DNA of 13,773 nucleotides from CAYOXD01 sp964407825 (GTDB taxonomy: Bacteria > Desulfobacterota > Desulfobacteria > Desulfobacterales > JAFDDL01), in NCBI GenBank assembly GCA_964407825.1, contig CAYOXD010000084.1, forward strand, positions 1 through 13,773, read 5' to 3'. Shown here one piece after another: positions 6,242 through 13,697 of this stretch. The position numbers were made by a program, and so were the translations under genes. The notes below the pieces were generated by a model. That model searched no databases. It had not been told where the DNA came from and was given only the letters and a program-made list of their open reading frames with translations. The first letter of the stretch is position 1; the number at the start of each line of letters is the position of its first letter.

Positions 6242-6982
6242 ATGATCGGAAATCGAATAACAGGCGTCATGTGCGTGTTGATGGCTTCGGCTTTGATGAC
6301 CGGGTGCGCGACGGTGGTCCCCAAGCATGCCCTACGGACCGCACCGCCGGTACGACGCCCGGGCCCCGCGGCGTCGGTTGCCATGGAGGCTCCGGCGAAG
6401 CCCGCCGAAGGTTCCCTGTGGAGGGCCAGCGATTCGGATCTCTTCGGTGATCTCAAGGCAAGACGGGTAGGGGACACGGTGACCGTGGATATCGTCGAGA
6501 ACACCACATCCCAGATCGATGCCAACACCAACGCCAGCCGCGAATCGAGCGTCAATGCGGGGGTGGACAATCTGTTCGGCTTCATGCGGGGCCTGGAGGC
6601 AAAGAATTCGAATCTGAATCGGGACTACAAAGGCGCTCTAGGCAGCAAACTCATAGCCGCCAACATGACCAACGCCTTCACCGGTAAGGGTACCTCCGAT
6701 CGCTCCGGGAAGATAACCGCCTCCATCGGGGCCCGGGTGGTAAGGGTGCTGCCCAACGGAAACCTGGTGGTGGTGGGGAAAAGAGAAACACGGGTCAACC
6801 AGGAAACGCAGTACATTATTATTTCCGGCATCGTACGGCCCGCTGATATCGACAACGACAACCGCGTCCAATCGACTTACCTGGCCGATGCCAGGATCCA
6901 GTATTTCGGGCACGGTGCGCTGTCCGATAAGCAGCGGCCGGGATGGCTCAGCCGGGTGTTGGATTTCGTATGGCCATTTTAA
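6242..6982 (+). CDS. flgH: Flagellar L-ring lipoprotein FlgH
   Basis: The product is 246 residues. AGGAG at 6230-6234 overlaps the flgA stop and serves the ATG at 6242. A short signal peptide ends in the lipobox MTGC, with the lipidated Cys at residue 22. The L-ring core is evident: SLWRASDSDLFGDLKARRVGDTVTVDIVENTTSQIDANTNASRES, a Ser/Asn-rich linker, then the Gly-rich strands TGKGTSDRSGKITASIGARVVRVLPNGNLVVVGKRETRVNQETQYIIISGIVRPADIDNDNRVQSTYLADARIQYFG. It ends in the typical hydrophobic aromatic tail. FlgH forms the outer-membrane bushing, so the organism has an outer membrane. It lies directly upstream of flgI. Confidence 0.96.
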   Translation: MIGNRITGVMCVLMASALMTGCATVVPKHALRTAPPVRRPGPAASVAMEAPAKPAEGSLWRASDSDLFGDLKARRVGDTVTVDIVENTTSQIDANTNASRESSVNAGVDNLFGFMRGLEAKNSNLNRDYKGALGSKLIAANMTNAFTGKGTSDRSGKITASIGARVVRVLPNGNLVVVGKRETRVNQETQYIIISGIVRPADIDNDNRVQSTYLADARIQYFGHGALSDKQRPGWLSRVLDFVWPF

Positions 6983-7005
6983 GCTCCGACAGCGAGGGCA
7001 AGGGT

Positions 7006-8112
7006 ATGGGACGAAGAATCATCGCCATTGGACTGACATTGCTGGCTGCTGGCCTTATGACGGGCCGGCCGGCCATGGCCGCCCGGATCAAGGATCTCAC
7101 GGCCATCGAGGGCGTCCGGACCAACCAACTGGTGGGATACGGCCTGGTGGTGGGACTGGATGGTACGGGGGATAAGAACCAGACGGTATTTACCGTCCAG
7201 TCCCTGGTGAACATGCTGGAGCGGATGGGAGTTCATGTCAGTCCCACATCCGTCAAGGTGAAGAACGTGGCTGCCGTCATGGTGACGGCGACGATGCCCC
7301 CCTTCGCGCGGATCGGCAACAAGATCGATGTGCTCGTCTCCTCGGTAGGGGATGCCAAGAGCCTGGTGGGCGGTACGTTGCTGATGACCCCGCTTCGGGG
7401 GGTGAATGGTAAGGTCTACGCCCTGGCCCAAGGTGCCGTTTCGGTGGGAGGCGTGGGCGCCAGCGGCGGCGGCGGGAGCGTGATCAAGAATCACCTGTTG
7501 GCGGCCCGGGTGGCCGATGGTGCCACCATCGAGCAGGAGGTGCCCATGAGGCTCGATGGCAGAAAATCACTGACCATGACCCTGCTGAACCCGGATTTCA
7601 ACACCGTTGTTCGTGTTTCCAGGGCCATCAACGCCACCATCGGGACACCCGTTGCAAAGGCGCTGGATTCGGGAACCCTCCGGATCGAGATTCCCCAGGC
7701 GCAACGGGAGAATGTGGCCGGGTTTCTGGCGCGGATCGAGACCCTCGAGGTAGTGCCGGATACCGTGGCCAAGGTTATCGTCAACGAGAAAACGGGCACC
7801 GTGGTGGTGGGGGAAAATGTCCAGATCTCGCCCGTGGCCATCGCCCAAGGAAACCTGAGTATCACGGTGCAGGAATCTGCCAACGTCTCACAGCCCGGGG
7901 CATTTTCCAACGGTCAAACCGTTACCACTCCCAAGTCGAATATCCAGATCCGGGAGGAGAAGAAAAACCTCATGCTCATCCAGCCCGGATCCACGATCCG
8001 GGATCTGGCAAAGGCCTTGAACGCCGTGGGGGCGACACCCAGGGATTTGATCAGCATATTCCAGAGCATCAAGGCCGCGGGCGCGCTTCAGGCGGAACTG
8101 GAAATCATATAG
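7006..8112 (+). CDS. flgI: Flagellar P-ring protein FlgI
   Basis: The chosen ATG at 7006 has GAGGG 7 bases upstream and begins directly with a Sec signal peptide (MGRRIIAIGLTLLAAG, cleavage near AMA-A). Longer in-frame starts at 6943 or 6970 overlap flgH and would bury the signal. The mature product starts RIKDLTAIEGVRTNQLVGYGLVVGLDGTGD, the FlgI hallmark. It continues with the NMLERMGV, VKNVAAVMVTATMPPFARIGNKIDVLVSS and GGTLLMTPLRG blocks, and ends with the ISPVAIAQGNLSITVQE, KKNLMLIQPGSTIRDLAKALNAVGATPRDLISIFQSIKAAGALQAELEII signature. The 368-residue length is standard. FlgI polymerises around the distal rod in the periplasm with FlgA's help. Confidence 0.97.
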   Translation: MGRRIIAIGLTLLAAGLMTGRPAMAARIKDLTAIEGVRTNQLVGYGLVVGLDGTGDKNQTVFTVQSLVNMLERMGVHVSPTSVKVKNVAAVMVTATMPPFARIGNKIDVLVSSVGDAKSLVGGTLLMTPLRGVNGKVYALAQGAVSVGGVGASGGGGSVIKNHLLAARVADGATIEQEVPMRLDGRKSLTMTLLNPDFNTVVRVSRAINATIGTPVAKALDSGTLRIEIPQAQRENVAGFLARIETLEVVPDTVAKVIVNEKTGTVVVGENVQISPVAIAQGNLSITVQESANVSQPGAFSNGQTVTTPKSNIQIREEKKNLMLIQPGSTIRDLAKALNAVGATPRDLISIFQSIKAAGALQAELEII

Positions 8113-8131
8113 GGAACTGGAGGAAACGCAT

Positions 8132-8635
8132 ATGGCAGTCGATGCGCTGGCCCAGCCGCCAGCATCCGAGCCGCTAAAAAAGAGCGATTTCAACAACGGC
8201 GAGAGTGCCGACGATCGGCGCTTGAAGAAGCAGTGCGTCAAATTTGAAGGAATTCTGCTCGAATACATGTTCAAGTCCATGCAGCAAACCGTGGGAGAAG
8301 GGGGAATATTCGGCAAGAGTTTCCAGAGGCAGATGTATCAATCCATGTTCATTCAAAAGGTCAGTGCCAGCCTTGCGGGCTCTAGTGGGCTTGGTCTGGC
8401 CGACCAACTCTATCGCCAGGAAACCGGTCGCCCTCCGAAAGGGACCCAGGCCCCGGACAAAGTGATTCAAAATCAGAATGATTCTAAAGAAATAAAGGGT
8501 AGTTGCCGATACAGGGAACACGGGACAGAAACCCGTGGGGCCGGAAAGGACGCCGCCGCGGACTTGGCGAAAATGGCACCCGCCGGGGATGTCACCGAGG
8601 GACAGGGAGCACAGATATGGAAACGACGTCTTTGA
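8132..8635 (+). CDS. flgJ: Rod-binding protein FlgJ, N-terminal domain only
   Basis: This encodes 167 residues; GGAGGA lies 7-8 bases before the ATG. Residues about 31-95 match the FlgJ rod-binding domain (LKKQCVKFEGILLEYMFKSMQQTV, FGKSFQRQMYQSMFIQKVSASLAGSSGLGLADQLYRQ). The glucosaminidase or lytic transglycosylase domain that follows it in enterobacterial FlgJ is absent; residues 100-167 are a polar, charged tail with no recognisable fold. Single-domain FlgJ proteins are common in deltaproteobacteria and would need a separate peptidoglycan hydrolase to open the wall for the rod. The 3' end overlaps flgN by 19 bases, so the last residues are constrained by the flgN start region. Confidence 0.88.
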   Translation: MAVDALAQPPASEPLKKSDFNNGESADDRRLKKQCVKFEGILLEYMFKSMQQTVGEGGIFGKSFQRQMYQSMFIQKVSASLAGSSGLGLADQLYRQETGRPPKGTQAPDKVIQNQNDSKEIKGSCRYREHGTETRGAGKDAAADLAKMAPAGDVTEGQGAQIWKRRL

Positions 8636-9108
8636 CAGTTCTGTTTCACGAGAAGCTTGCCCGTTACCAGAATCTGATCGAGGCATTGGAGTACGAACGG
8701 CAGTACCTCCTGTCTGGACGGAGCGAGGAACTGTGGCAGGTTTCGAGCAGGAAGCAGCAAATTGTGTCTGAAATTGAGGCCCTTCGAGGCCGGATCCTCC
8801 AAGAGCTTACGGAGGCGGGTACATCGCACGATCTGACGGTGCCCACCTTTCAGAGCCTGCGGGTCCTGTCCCTGCTTCCCCTCGCCCAACGAAAACCGCT
8901 TCTCAAAATACAGGAGGCCATTAATCGAAAGAAGGAGGAGATTCAGGAACGAACCCGGGAAAATGTTTCCCATGTGGAGGCGTATCTGACGACTTTGGAC
9001 GATTTGATCCGCATTTTCACCCGGCACGTCGATGACAGTGTCCTTTACGATCGACACTGCACGACCGGCAGCACCCGTGCCCGGCCGCTGCTTCACCGGG
9101 AGGCATAA
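8617..9108 (+). CDS. flgN: FlgN-like export chaperone for FlgK and FlgL
   Basis: The frame is open further upstream, but ATG 8617 has AGGGAG (8604-8609) at suitable spacing and gives the canonical short N-terminus METTSLTVLFHEKLARYQNLIEALEYERQYLL. Upstream residues are basic and unlike the family. The product of 163 residues is predicted to be almost wholly helical with long amphipathic coiled-coil segments (ELWQVSSRKQQIVSEIEALRGRILQEL; LKIQEAINRKKEEIQERTRENVSHVEAYLTTLDDLI), as in FlgN. FlgN binds the C-termini of the hook-filament junction proteins and guides them to the export gate. Placement directly upstream of flgK and flgL, its expected clients, strongly supports the call. It ends 2 bases before flgK. 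Confidence 0.88.
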   Translation: METTSLTVLFHEKLARYQNLIEALEYERQYLLSGRSEELWQVSSRKQQIVSEIEALRGRILQELTEAGTSHDLTVPTFQSLRVLSLLPLAQRKPLLKIQEAINRKKEEIQERTRENVSHVEAYLTTLDDLIRIFTRHVDDSVLYDRHCTTGSTRARPLLHREA

Positions 9109-9110
9109 TT

Positions 9111-11429
9111 ATGGGCGGCATTAACATGGTATTGAATACGGCCCAGGAGGCCCTCGCCGCCCAACAGATCGGTCTGAATGTGACGGGGCAGAACATCTCC
9201 AACGTCAATACGTCCTCCTTCAGCCGCCAGACGGCGCAGATGGCCGCCACGCAGCCCCTGCAACTGAACGGCTTGAATATGGGCACCGGCGTGAGCGTCG
9301 AGGACGTGACCCGGGCCTGTGATCAGCTTCTGGAGAATCGATTGCAGGGCCAGCAGTCCACGCTGGCCTCCTATCAGGAGGCCCAATCCTATATGCAGGT
9401 CCTGGAAACCCAGTTCAACGAGACCTCGGGGGATGGGCTTTCAAGTGAGATTTCAGCCTTCTGGAATTCATGGCAGGATCTTTCCAATAACCCCACCGGC
9501 ACCGCAGAGCGGACCTCCCTCGTCGGCACGGGAGACCAGCTCAGCCAGCTTTTCAACAGCCTTTCCTCCGGCATCCAGCAGCAGTCTCAGAACATCAACA
9601 AGGAGTTGGATGCAGCCGTGACCCAAGTCAATACCCTGACATCGCAGATCGCCACGCTGAATCAGCAGGTGGTGGCCAGTTCCGGTGTCAGCACCCCCAA
9701 CGACCTGCTCGATAAGCGCAATGACTTGGTAAAACAGCTGGCAAAGGTGATCGATGTGAAAACCTTCCAGCAGCCCAACGGCGCTATCAGCGTTGTCACG
9801 GGCAGCGGCCATACCCTGGTGTTCCAGAACGATACCTATGCGCTCAGCAATTCCGATGGCCGGATTTACTGGCAGGGCTCCGGCAATACCGAGGTGGACA
9901 TCACGGACAAGATCCAAGGCGGCCAGATGGGGGGGTGGCTCACCATGCGCGACGAGGTGTTCCCCAAGTATCAAAGCGATCTGGACACGCTGGCAAGGCA
10001 ATTTATCTGGTCCACGAACCTGCAGCAGAGCGGGGGGGTCGGCACGGAACTGTTCAAAAGCGCGGTCACCGGTACCTACGCCACCGACAGCAGCCACATG
10101 CTCAGCACCCTCGATTTCGGCAACCGCATCGATGATTCGGGCGCCTTCAAAATGTGGATCCATGACGCCGGCGCCAATCCACCGACGGACACGCCGGTGA
10201 CGGTGAACATGAACACTTCCTCCGCCACGCCGAGCTATGGAGCCGGCGCCTTCAACACCGCTAACGGCGCTTACGACATCCAGGTGGTCAACGGCGGCAC
10301 CGTCGGCACCGATACCATCGACCTGAAGTGGCGGGTCAACGGGGGGAGCTGGACTTCCACGAGTATGACGGGAAACTCGGTCGCCATCGATGGACAAACG
10401 CTCAATTTCACAAATGGCGACAATCTGGTTTCGGGAAATACCCTGAGGGTGAATTCAGATGCCAGCGGCAAGGCGGCCCCCCTGGACCTGAGCGTTACCG
10501 GCACGGCCAACAGTGCGTTGGACAACTACGTCTTCCAGGTCACCTCCGGCGGGACCGTGGGGGCTCCCATGACCCTTGCCTGGCATAACGGAAGCTCCCA
10601 GGGCACCGTCAATCTGGATGCCGGCACGCCGCCCCAAACCGCCACGGTGGATGGGATGACCCTGAGCTTCAATGCCGGGACCTTGAAAACGGGCGATGAG
10701 TTCACCATCGCCACGGACAGCACCGGCGCCGCCACGGTGTCCCCAGCCTCCAACTGGCACTGGACACTGGATTCTTTTGCAGACGCCTTCAACAGCCAGG
10801 CGACTGTCAAAGCCGGTGGCGGCGTGCAGGCGTCGGTCAATGCGGACAACACCTTAACCTTCACCCCCAGTTCAACGAGGTACTCCTTCGGTTTTGGCGA
10901 CGACGGCAGCGGTACGGACGGATTTACCGATTCCGGTCTTGCGGCCGCCCTGGGCATCAACACCTTTTTCGACGGAAACAATGCCCTGGGAATGAAGACG
11001 AACAGCGTCCTGGACAACACGAATCTGATCGCGGCGGGCCAGATCAATGGGGATACCGGCGACTTCGGGATCGGGGACAACCGCAATGCCCTTGCCATGT
11101 CCAATATCCAGTACGATTCTCAGGATATGGTACAGTGGACCTTCGCGCGGGGCAAGGATCCCACCAGCAGCAGCCTGACCACCACCATGGACGGTTATTA
11201 CCAGGGGATGATCGGCTCTCTGGGGGTCCAGGCGGCCAGCATCAATCGGAATGTCGATTTCAATAAGACGCTGGAAAACCAGCTTCAGCAACAGAGAGAC
11301 AGCATTTCCGGCGTCAACCTGGATGAGGAGATGGTGAACCTGATGAAGTATCAGCACGCCTATGCCGCAGCTGCCAAGCTGCTGACCACATCGGACGATA
11401 TGTTGCAAACGCTGATCAATTCGAAGTAG
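9111..11429 (+). CDS. flgK: Flagellar hook-associated protein 1, FlgK, with enlarged variable domain
   Basis: The ATG at 9111 follows GGGAGG (9098-9103). The 772 residues compare with about 550 in E. coli. The N-terminal D0/D1 region is typical: MVLNTAQEALAAQQIGLNVTGQNISNVNTSSFSRQTAQMAA, then QLLENRLQGQQSTLASYQEAQSYMQVLETQFNE and the TAERTSLVGTGDQLSQLFNSL and NDLLDKRNDLVKQLAKVIDV blocks. The C-terminal D1/D0 (about 640-772) reads IQYDSQDMVQWTFARGKD, SLGVQAASINRNVDFNKTLENQLQQQRDSISGVNLDEEMVNLMKYQHAYAAAAKLLTTSDDMLQTLINSK. Extra length lies between about 340 and 600, Gly/Ser/Thr/Asn-rich, surface-exposed in FlgK, and includes a duplicated module. FlgK joins hook to filament. Confidence 0.96.
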   Translation: MGGINMVLNTAQEALAAQQIGLNVTGQNISNVNTSSFSRQTAQMAATQPLQLNGLNMGTGVSVEDVTRACDQLLENRLQGQQSTLASYQEAQSYMQVLETQFNETSGDGLSSEISAFWNSWQDLSNNPTGTAERTSLVGTGDQLSQLFNSLSSGIQQQSQNINKELDAAVTQVNTLTSQIATLNQQVVASSGVSTPNDLLDKRNDLVKQLAKVIDVKTFQQPNGAISVVTGSGHTLVFQNDTYALSNSDGRIYWQGSGNTEVDITDKIQGGQMGGWLTMRDEVFPKYQSDLDTLARQFIWSTNLQQSGGVGTELFKSAVTGTYATDSSHMLSTLDFGNRIDDSGAFKMWIHDAGANPPTDTPVTVNMNTSSATPSYGAGAFNTANGAYDIQVVNGGTVGTDTIDLKWRVNGGSWTSTSMTGNSVAIDGQTLNFTNGDNLVSGNTLRVNSDASGKAAPLDLSVTGTANSALDNYVFQVTSGGTVGAPMTLAWHNGSSQGTVNLDAGTPPQTATVDGMTLSFNAGTLKTGDEFTIATDSTGAATVSPASNWHWTLDSFADAFNSQATVKAGGGVQASVNADNTLTFTPSSTRYSFGFGDDGSGTDGFTDSGLAAALGINTFFDGNNALGMKTNSVLDNTNLIAAGQINGDTGDFGIGDNRNALAMSNIQYDSQDMVQWTFARGKDPTSSSLTTTMDGYYQGMIGSLGVQAASINRNVDFNKTLENQLQQQRDSISGVNLDEEMVNLMKYQHAYAAAAKLLTTSDDMLQTLINSK
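10272..10727 (+). repeat. Duplicated beta-rich module in the FlgK variable domain
   Basis: FlgK residues 388-453 (bases 10272-10469) and 473-539 (10527-10727) align over their length. Shared positions include Y-x-x-QV-x-x-GGTVG, then L-x-W, a Ser/Thr-rich stretch, VAIDGQTLNF against ATVDGMTLSF, and LVSGNTLRVNSDASG against LKTGDEFTIATDSTG. Each ends in Asp-Ser-Thr/Ala-Gly. The pattern resembles strand-rich insertions seen in flagellin and hook-associated proteins. The DNA copies are well diverged, so the duplication is not recent. Confidence 0.65.
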
Positions 11430-11465
11430 GGACGCGGGAGCCCTGACGGGTACTTAACCTAAAGA

Positions 11466-11485
11466 GGGCCCTGGTTCAGGGGCCC
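11466..11485 (+). other. GC-rich stem-loop in the flgL leader
   Basis: GGGCCCTG (11466-11473) pairs with CAGGGGCCC (11477-11485) across a GTT loop, giving about eight GC-rich pairs with one bulged G. It ends immediately before the presumed ribosome site GGGGAA (11486-11491), 6 bases from the flgL ATG at 11498. There is no T-tract, so it is unlikely to be an intrinsic terminator. It may modulate flgL translation or protect the mRNA. Confidence 0.45.
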
Positions 11486-11497
11486 GGGGAACAGCCC

Positions 11498-12736
11498 ATG
11501 AGAGTCGTTCAAAAATCAATCTTCGACAATACCAGCTATCGGCTCGACAACCTCACCGAGGCGCTTCAGAACGCCAATGAGGTGGTGACCACGGGAAAGC
11601 GCATCAACCAGATATCGGATGACCCGGTGGGGATGAGCAGTGTCATGTCCTTACAGTCCAGCCTGAACCAGCTGACCCAGCTCGGTCGGAACATCAACAC
11701 CGGCCAGAGCTGGTTGAATGCGGGAGAGACCGCTGCCGGCGACATGCAGACCATGCTGGTGAACCTCAAGACGCTGGCCCTGTCCATGGCCAACGGCTCC
11801 GAGATCGCACCGGACCGGGCCAACGCCGCCGTGCAGGTCCAAGAGGACATCAAACAGATGTACGACATTGCCAACTCCCAGGTAAACGGCATGTACCTGT
11901 TTGCCGGGACCAAGGGAAATGTGCAGCCCTTTAAATTCGATAACACCGACACCCCCACCCAGGTGGCCTACAATGGAAACCAGACGGGGTTCGCCATCAA
12001 GACCGGGGAAAATAGCACCATGACCGTGGGGTTTTCCGGCCAGGACGTTTTCGAATCCCAGACCGTTACCATCGATTCCACGAATCAGAACCTGGATTTC
12101 AAGGAAAACGGAGGGGCGGAGCTGACAGCCACCATCCCCGCGGGCACATACACCGGCAGCGATCTGGCCCAGCTCGTGCAGAACGCGATGGATACGGCCT
12201 CCGCCAAAGGGGGAATTGGCGCCACTTACCATGTCTCCTACGATACGGACACCAAGAAGTTCAGCATCGATGACGGCGGCGGAGCAAACTTTCAGCTTCT
12301 CTGGAACAGCGGTACCCATAAGGATACCAATATCGGCGCAGAAATGGGTTTCAATGTTTCCGACGAGTCCGGGGCAAACACGTACACCAGCGACAACGCG
12401 GCGCAGTGGGGCATCTTCAACACCCTGTTCAACCTCAGGGACGCCTTGCAGAACAACGATACGGCTGGCATTTCCAAGTCCCTCTCGAAGCTGGATGACG
12501 CTGCCAACCAGATGGACAACATCATTTCGCAGATCGGCTACAAGGGTTCGGCCCTGCAGGCCAAGACGAATATTATCTCCGATCTCAATTTAAGCGAGAC
12601 GAAGCAACAGTCGACCATCCAGGACGCGGATGTGGTTTCGGCGATCACGAATCTCCAGTCCAAACAGATTGCCTATCAGGCAGCCCTGGCCTCATCGTCC
12701 CAGATCATGAAGCTGAGCCTGGTGAATTACATGTAA
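11498..12736 (+). CDS. flgL: Flagellar hook-associated protein 3, FlgL
   Basis: The product is 412 residues from ATG 11498, preceded by GGGGAA. The N-terminal flagellin-like D0/D1 reads MRVVQKSIFDNTSYRLDNLTEALQNANEVVTTGKRINQISDDPVGMSSVMSLQSSLNQLTQLGRNINTGQSWLNAGETA, and NGMYLFAGTKGNVQPF is the FlgL-type turn. The C-terminal D1/D0 (about 300-412) reads LFNLRDALQNNDTAGISKSLSKLDDAANQMDNIISQIGYKGSALQAKTNIISDLNLSETKQQSTIQDADVVSAITNLQSKQIAYQAALASSSQIMKLSLVNYM. FlgL is the second junction protein, next to the filament. Residues about 188-290 form an inserted beta-rich region (TIPAGTYTGSDLAQLVQNAM, YHVSYDTDTKKFSI). It is separated from flgK by 68 bases. Confidence 0.96.
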   Translation: MRVVQKSIFDNTSYRLDNLTEALQNANEVVTTGKRINQISDDPVGMSSVMSLQSSLNQLTQLGRNINTGQSWLNAGETAAGDMQTMLVNLKTLALSMANGSEIAPDRANAAVQVQEDIKQMYDIANSQVNGMYLFAGTKGNVQPFKFDNTDTPTQVAYNGNQTGFAIKTGENSTMTVGFSGQDVFESQTVTIDSTNQNLDFKENGGAELTATIPAGTYTGSDLAQLVQNAMDTASAKGGIGATYHVSYDTDTKKFSIDDGGGANFQLLWNSGTHKDTNIGAEMGFNVSDESGANTYTSDNAAQWGIFNTLFNLRDALQNNDTAGISKSLSKLDDAANQMDNIISQIGYKGSALQAKTNIISDLNLSETKQQSTIQDADVVSAITNLQSKQIAYQAALASSSQIMKLSLVNYM

Positions 12737-12751
12737 GTCAAGCGGTTAACA

Positions 12752-12780
12752 TTACAATAGAACGCAATCCCCGCTATCAT
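12752..12780 (+). promoter_or_regulatory. Candidate sigma-70-type promoter for csrA-fliW
   Basis: TTACAA (12752-12757) and TATCAT (12775-12780) are spaced by 17 bases. The -10 matches TATAAT at five of six positions but the -35 matches only half. A small stem, TTGCC-ACTG-GGCAA (12781-12794), follows. It is a weak prediction; csrA could instead be read from the flgL transcript. Confidence 0.22.
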
Positions 12781-12813
12781 TTGCCACTGGGCAAGCCGAA
12801 ACGGGCATTCGGG

Positions 12814-12840
12814 ATGGATAGGGGGCCTATGCCAAGGAGG
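12814..12840 (+). promoter_or_regulatory. Paired GGA motifs in the csrA leader, possible CsrA autoregulation
   Basis: ATGGA (12814-12818) and AAGGA (12834-12838, part of the AAGGAGG ribosome site) fit the ANGGA core bound by CsrA and lie about 20 bases apart, a spacing a CsrA dimer can bridge. Between them ATAGG-GGG-CCTAT (12818-12830) can form a five-pair hairpin. CsrA repressing its own translation is known in other bacteria, but any good ribosome site contains GGA, so this is suggestive only. Confidence 0.3.
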
Positions 12841-12844
12841 GCGC

Positions 12845-13096
12845 ATGCTGGTACTGACCAGGAAGGTCGGCGAGAGGATCATGATCGGTGATCAGGTGGT
12901 GGTGCAGATAATAGGTGCCAATCGCGGAAGCATCAAGATCGGCATCGAAGCACCGGAGACGGTTCCGGTTTTCCGTTACGAGGTTTACGAACGGATTCAA
13001 CAGGAAAACCTTCGCTCCGCCAAGACCGGAGGAGCTCTTGATATCAAGAAGGCCGCGCTGGTGTGGCAGCGGACGAAAGGGAAGGTAACACCGTGA
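12845..13096 (+). CDS. csrA: Carbon storage/translational regulator CsrA
   Basis: The product is 83 residues, preceded by AAGGAGG. The sequence MLVLTRKVGERIMIGDQVVVQIIGANRGSIKIGIEAPETVPVFRYEVYERIQ is the CsrA fold, with the RNA-contact residue Arg44 in PVFR and strand-1 LTRK intact; the usual His43 is Phe. The protein is longer than the 61-residue E. coli form, with a C-terminal extension (about 60-83, TGGALDIKKAALVWQRTKGKV). In organisms with FliW, extended CsrA tails take part in FliW binding (established for Bacillus subtilis). CsrA binds GGA motifs in mRNA leaders, classically the flagellin leader, and blocks translation. It overlaps fliW by a GTGA. Confidence 0.96.
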   Translation: MLVLTRKVGERIMIGDQVVVQIIGANRGSIKIGIEAPETVPVFRYEVYERIQQENLRSAKTGGALDIKKAALVWQRTKGKVTP

Positions 13097-13659
13097 AGAT
13101 CAAAACTGAGCAGTTCGGCGAGGTGGCTATCCAAGAGGAGGAGATTATTTGCATGCCCGGAGGCATGCCCGGATTCTTGGAGCACAAACGGTTCGTGGTC
13201 ATCAGCCGGGAGGAAACCTGGCCATTTTCCGTATACCAGTGCGTGGATGATCCAGAATTGTCCTTCTTCATCATGGATCCCTTCCTGTTCAAGTCGGACT
13301 ACGACGTTCAGTTGCCTCAGGCCGCCAGGGACGTCGGATGGCCTAAAGAGGATATGGAACAGATCAAAATCTATTCCATTGTCAACACCTCCATGGGGAC
13401 CCCCGAGAAGATTACGGCCAATCTGCTGGGGCCGCTGCTCATCAACTATCGCGCCAGGGAGGCGGTCCAACGGGTGCTTCATAACAGTCCTTACTCTCAC
13501 AGGCATCGCATCTTCGACGCGCTATCCCAGGATACGGCCGACGATGGCAGTGCCTCCGCCGGTCCTGACTCAGGGCTATCGAATAATGACAGTTCGAGCA
13601 CCGCTACGGCGGAGCGGGCAGGACGTCGGGTTTCAGATGGAGACCGCGACACTGTTTGA
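13093..13659 (+). CDS. fliW: Flagellar assembly factor FliW (CsrA antagonist)
   Basis: The GTG at 13093 overlaps the csrA TGA (GTGA) and has AAGGGAAGG just upstream. It places the family's N-terminus (VKIKTEQFGEVAIQEEEIICMPGGMPGFLEHKRFVVI) at the start; the longer frame from 13063 lies within csrA. Residues 1-145 cover the FliW fold: PFSVYQCVDDPELSFFIMDPFLF, then IKIYSIVNTSMGTPEKITANLLGPLLINYRAREAVQRVL, with N-L-GPL-IN the family motif. The last 40 or so residues (of 188) are Ser/Asp/Gly/Thr-rich and probably disordered, longer than in many FliW proteins. FliW binds either flagellin or CsrA, so free flagellin releases FliW to sequester CsrA. No flagellin gene lies within the window. Confidence 0.94.
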   Translation: MKIKTEQFGEVAIQEEEIICMPGGMPGFLEHKRFVVISREETWPFSVYQCVDDPELSFFIMDPFLFKSDYDVQLPQAARDVGWPKEDMEQIKIYSIVNTSMGTPEKITANLLGPLLINYRAREAVQRVLHNSPYSHRHRIFDALSQDTADDGSASAGPDSGLSNNDSSSTATAERAGRRVSDGDRDTV

Positions 13660-13697
13660 ATGGCCAACCCCTTGCCGTAATAGCCAATGGAATCCTG

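Noticed and set aside
8734..8749. TGGCAGGTTTCGAGCA, a sigma-54-like sequence inside flgN.
   Set aside because: The GG-GC spacing is right but the -12 element is GAGCA in place of TTGCA, and it is inside a coding region with no gap before flgK.
9468..10397. A 309-residue minus-strand open frame within flgK.
   Set aside because: Antisense to the conserved FlgK frame, no recognisable domain, and His/Asp/Val-rich shadow-type composition.
11460..11489. TAAA at 11460-11463 considered as a sigma-28 -35 element for flgL.
   Set aside because: The expected GCCGATAA is absent; the region is a GC-rich hairpin.
12781..12794. TTGCC-ACTG-GGCAA stem considered as a terminator after flgL.
   Set aside because: The stem has only five pairs and no T-tract follows.
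12776..12802. GCCGAAAC near 12795 considered as a sigma-28 -10 element for csrA.
   Set aside because: No TAAA-type -35 element is found about 15 bases upstream; the match is partial.
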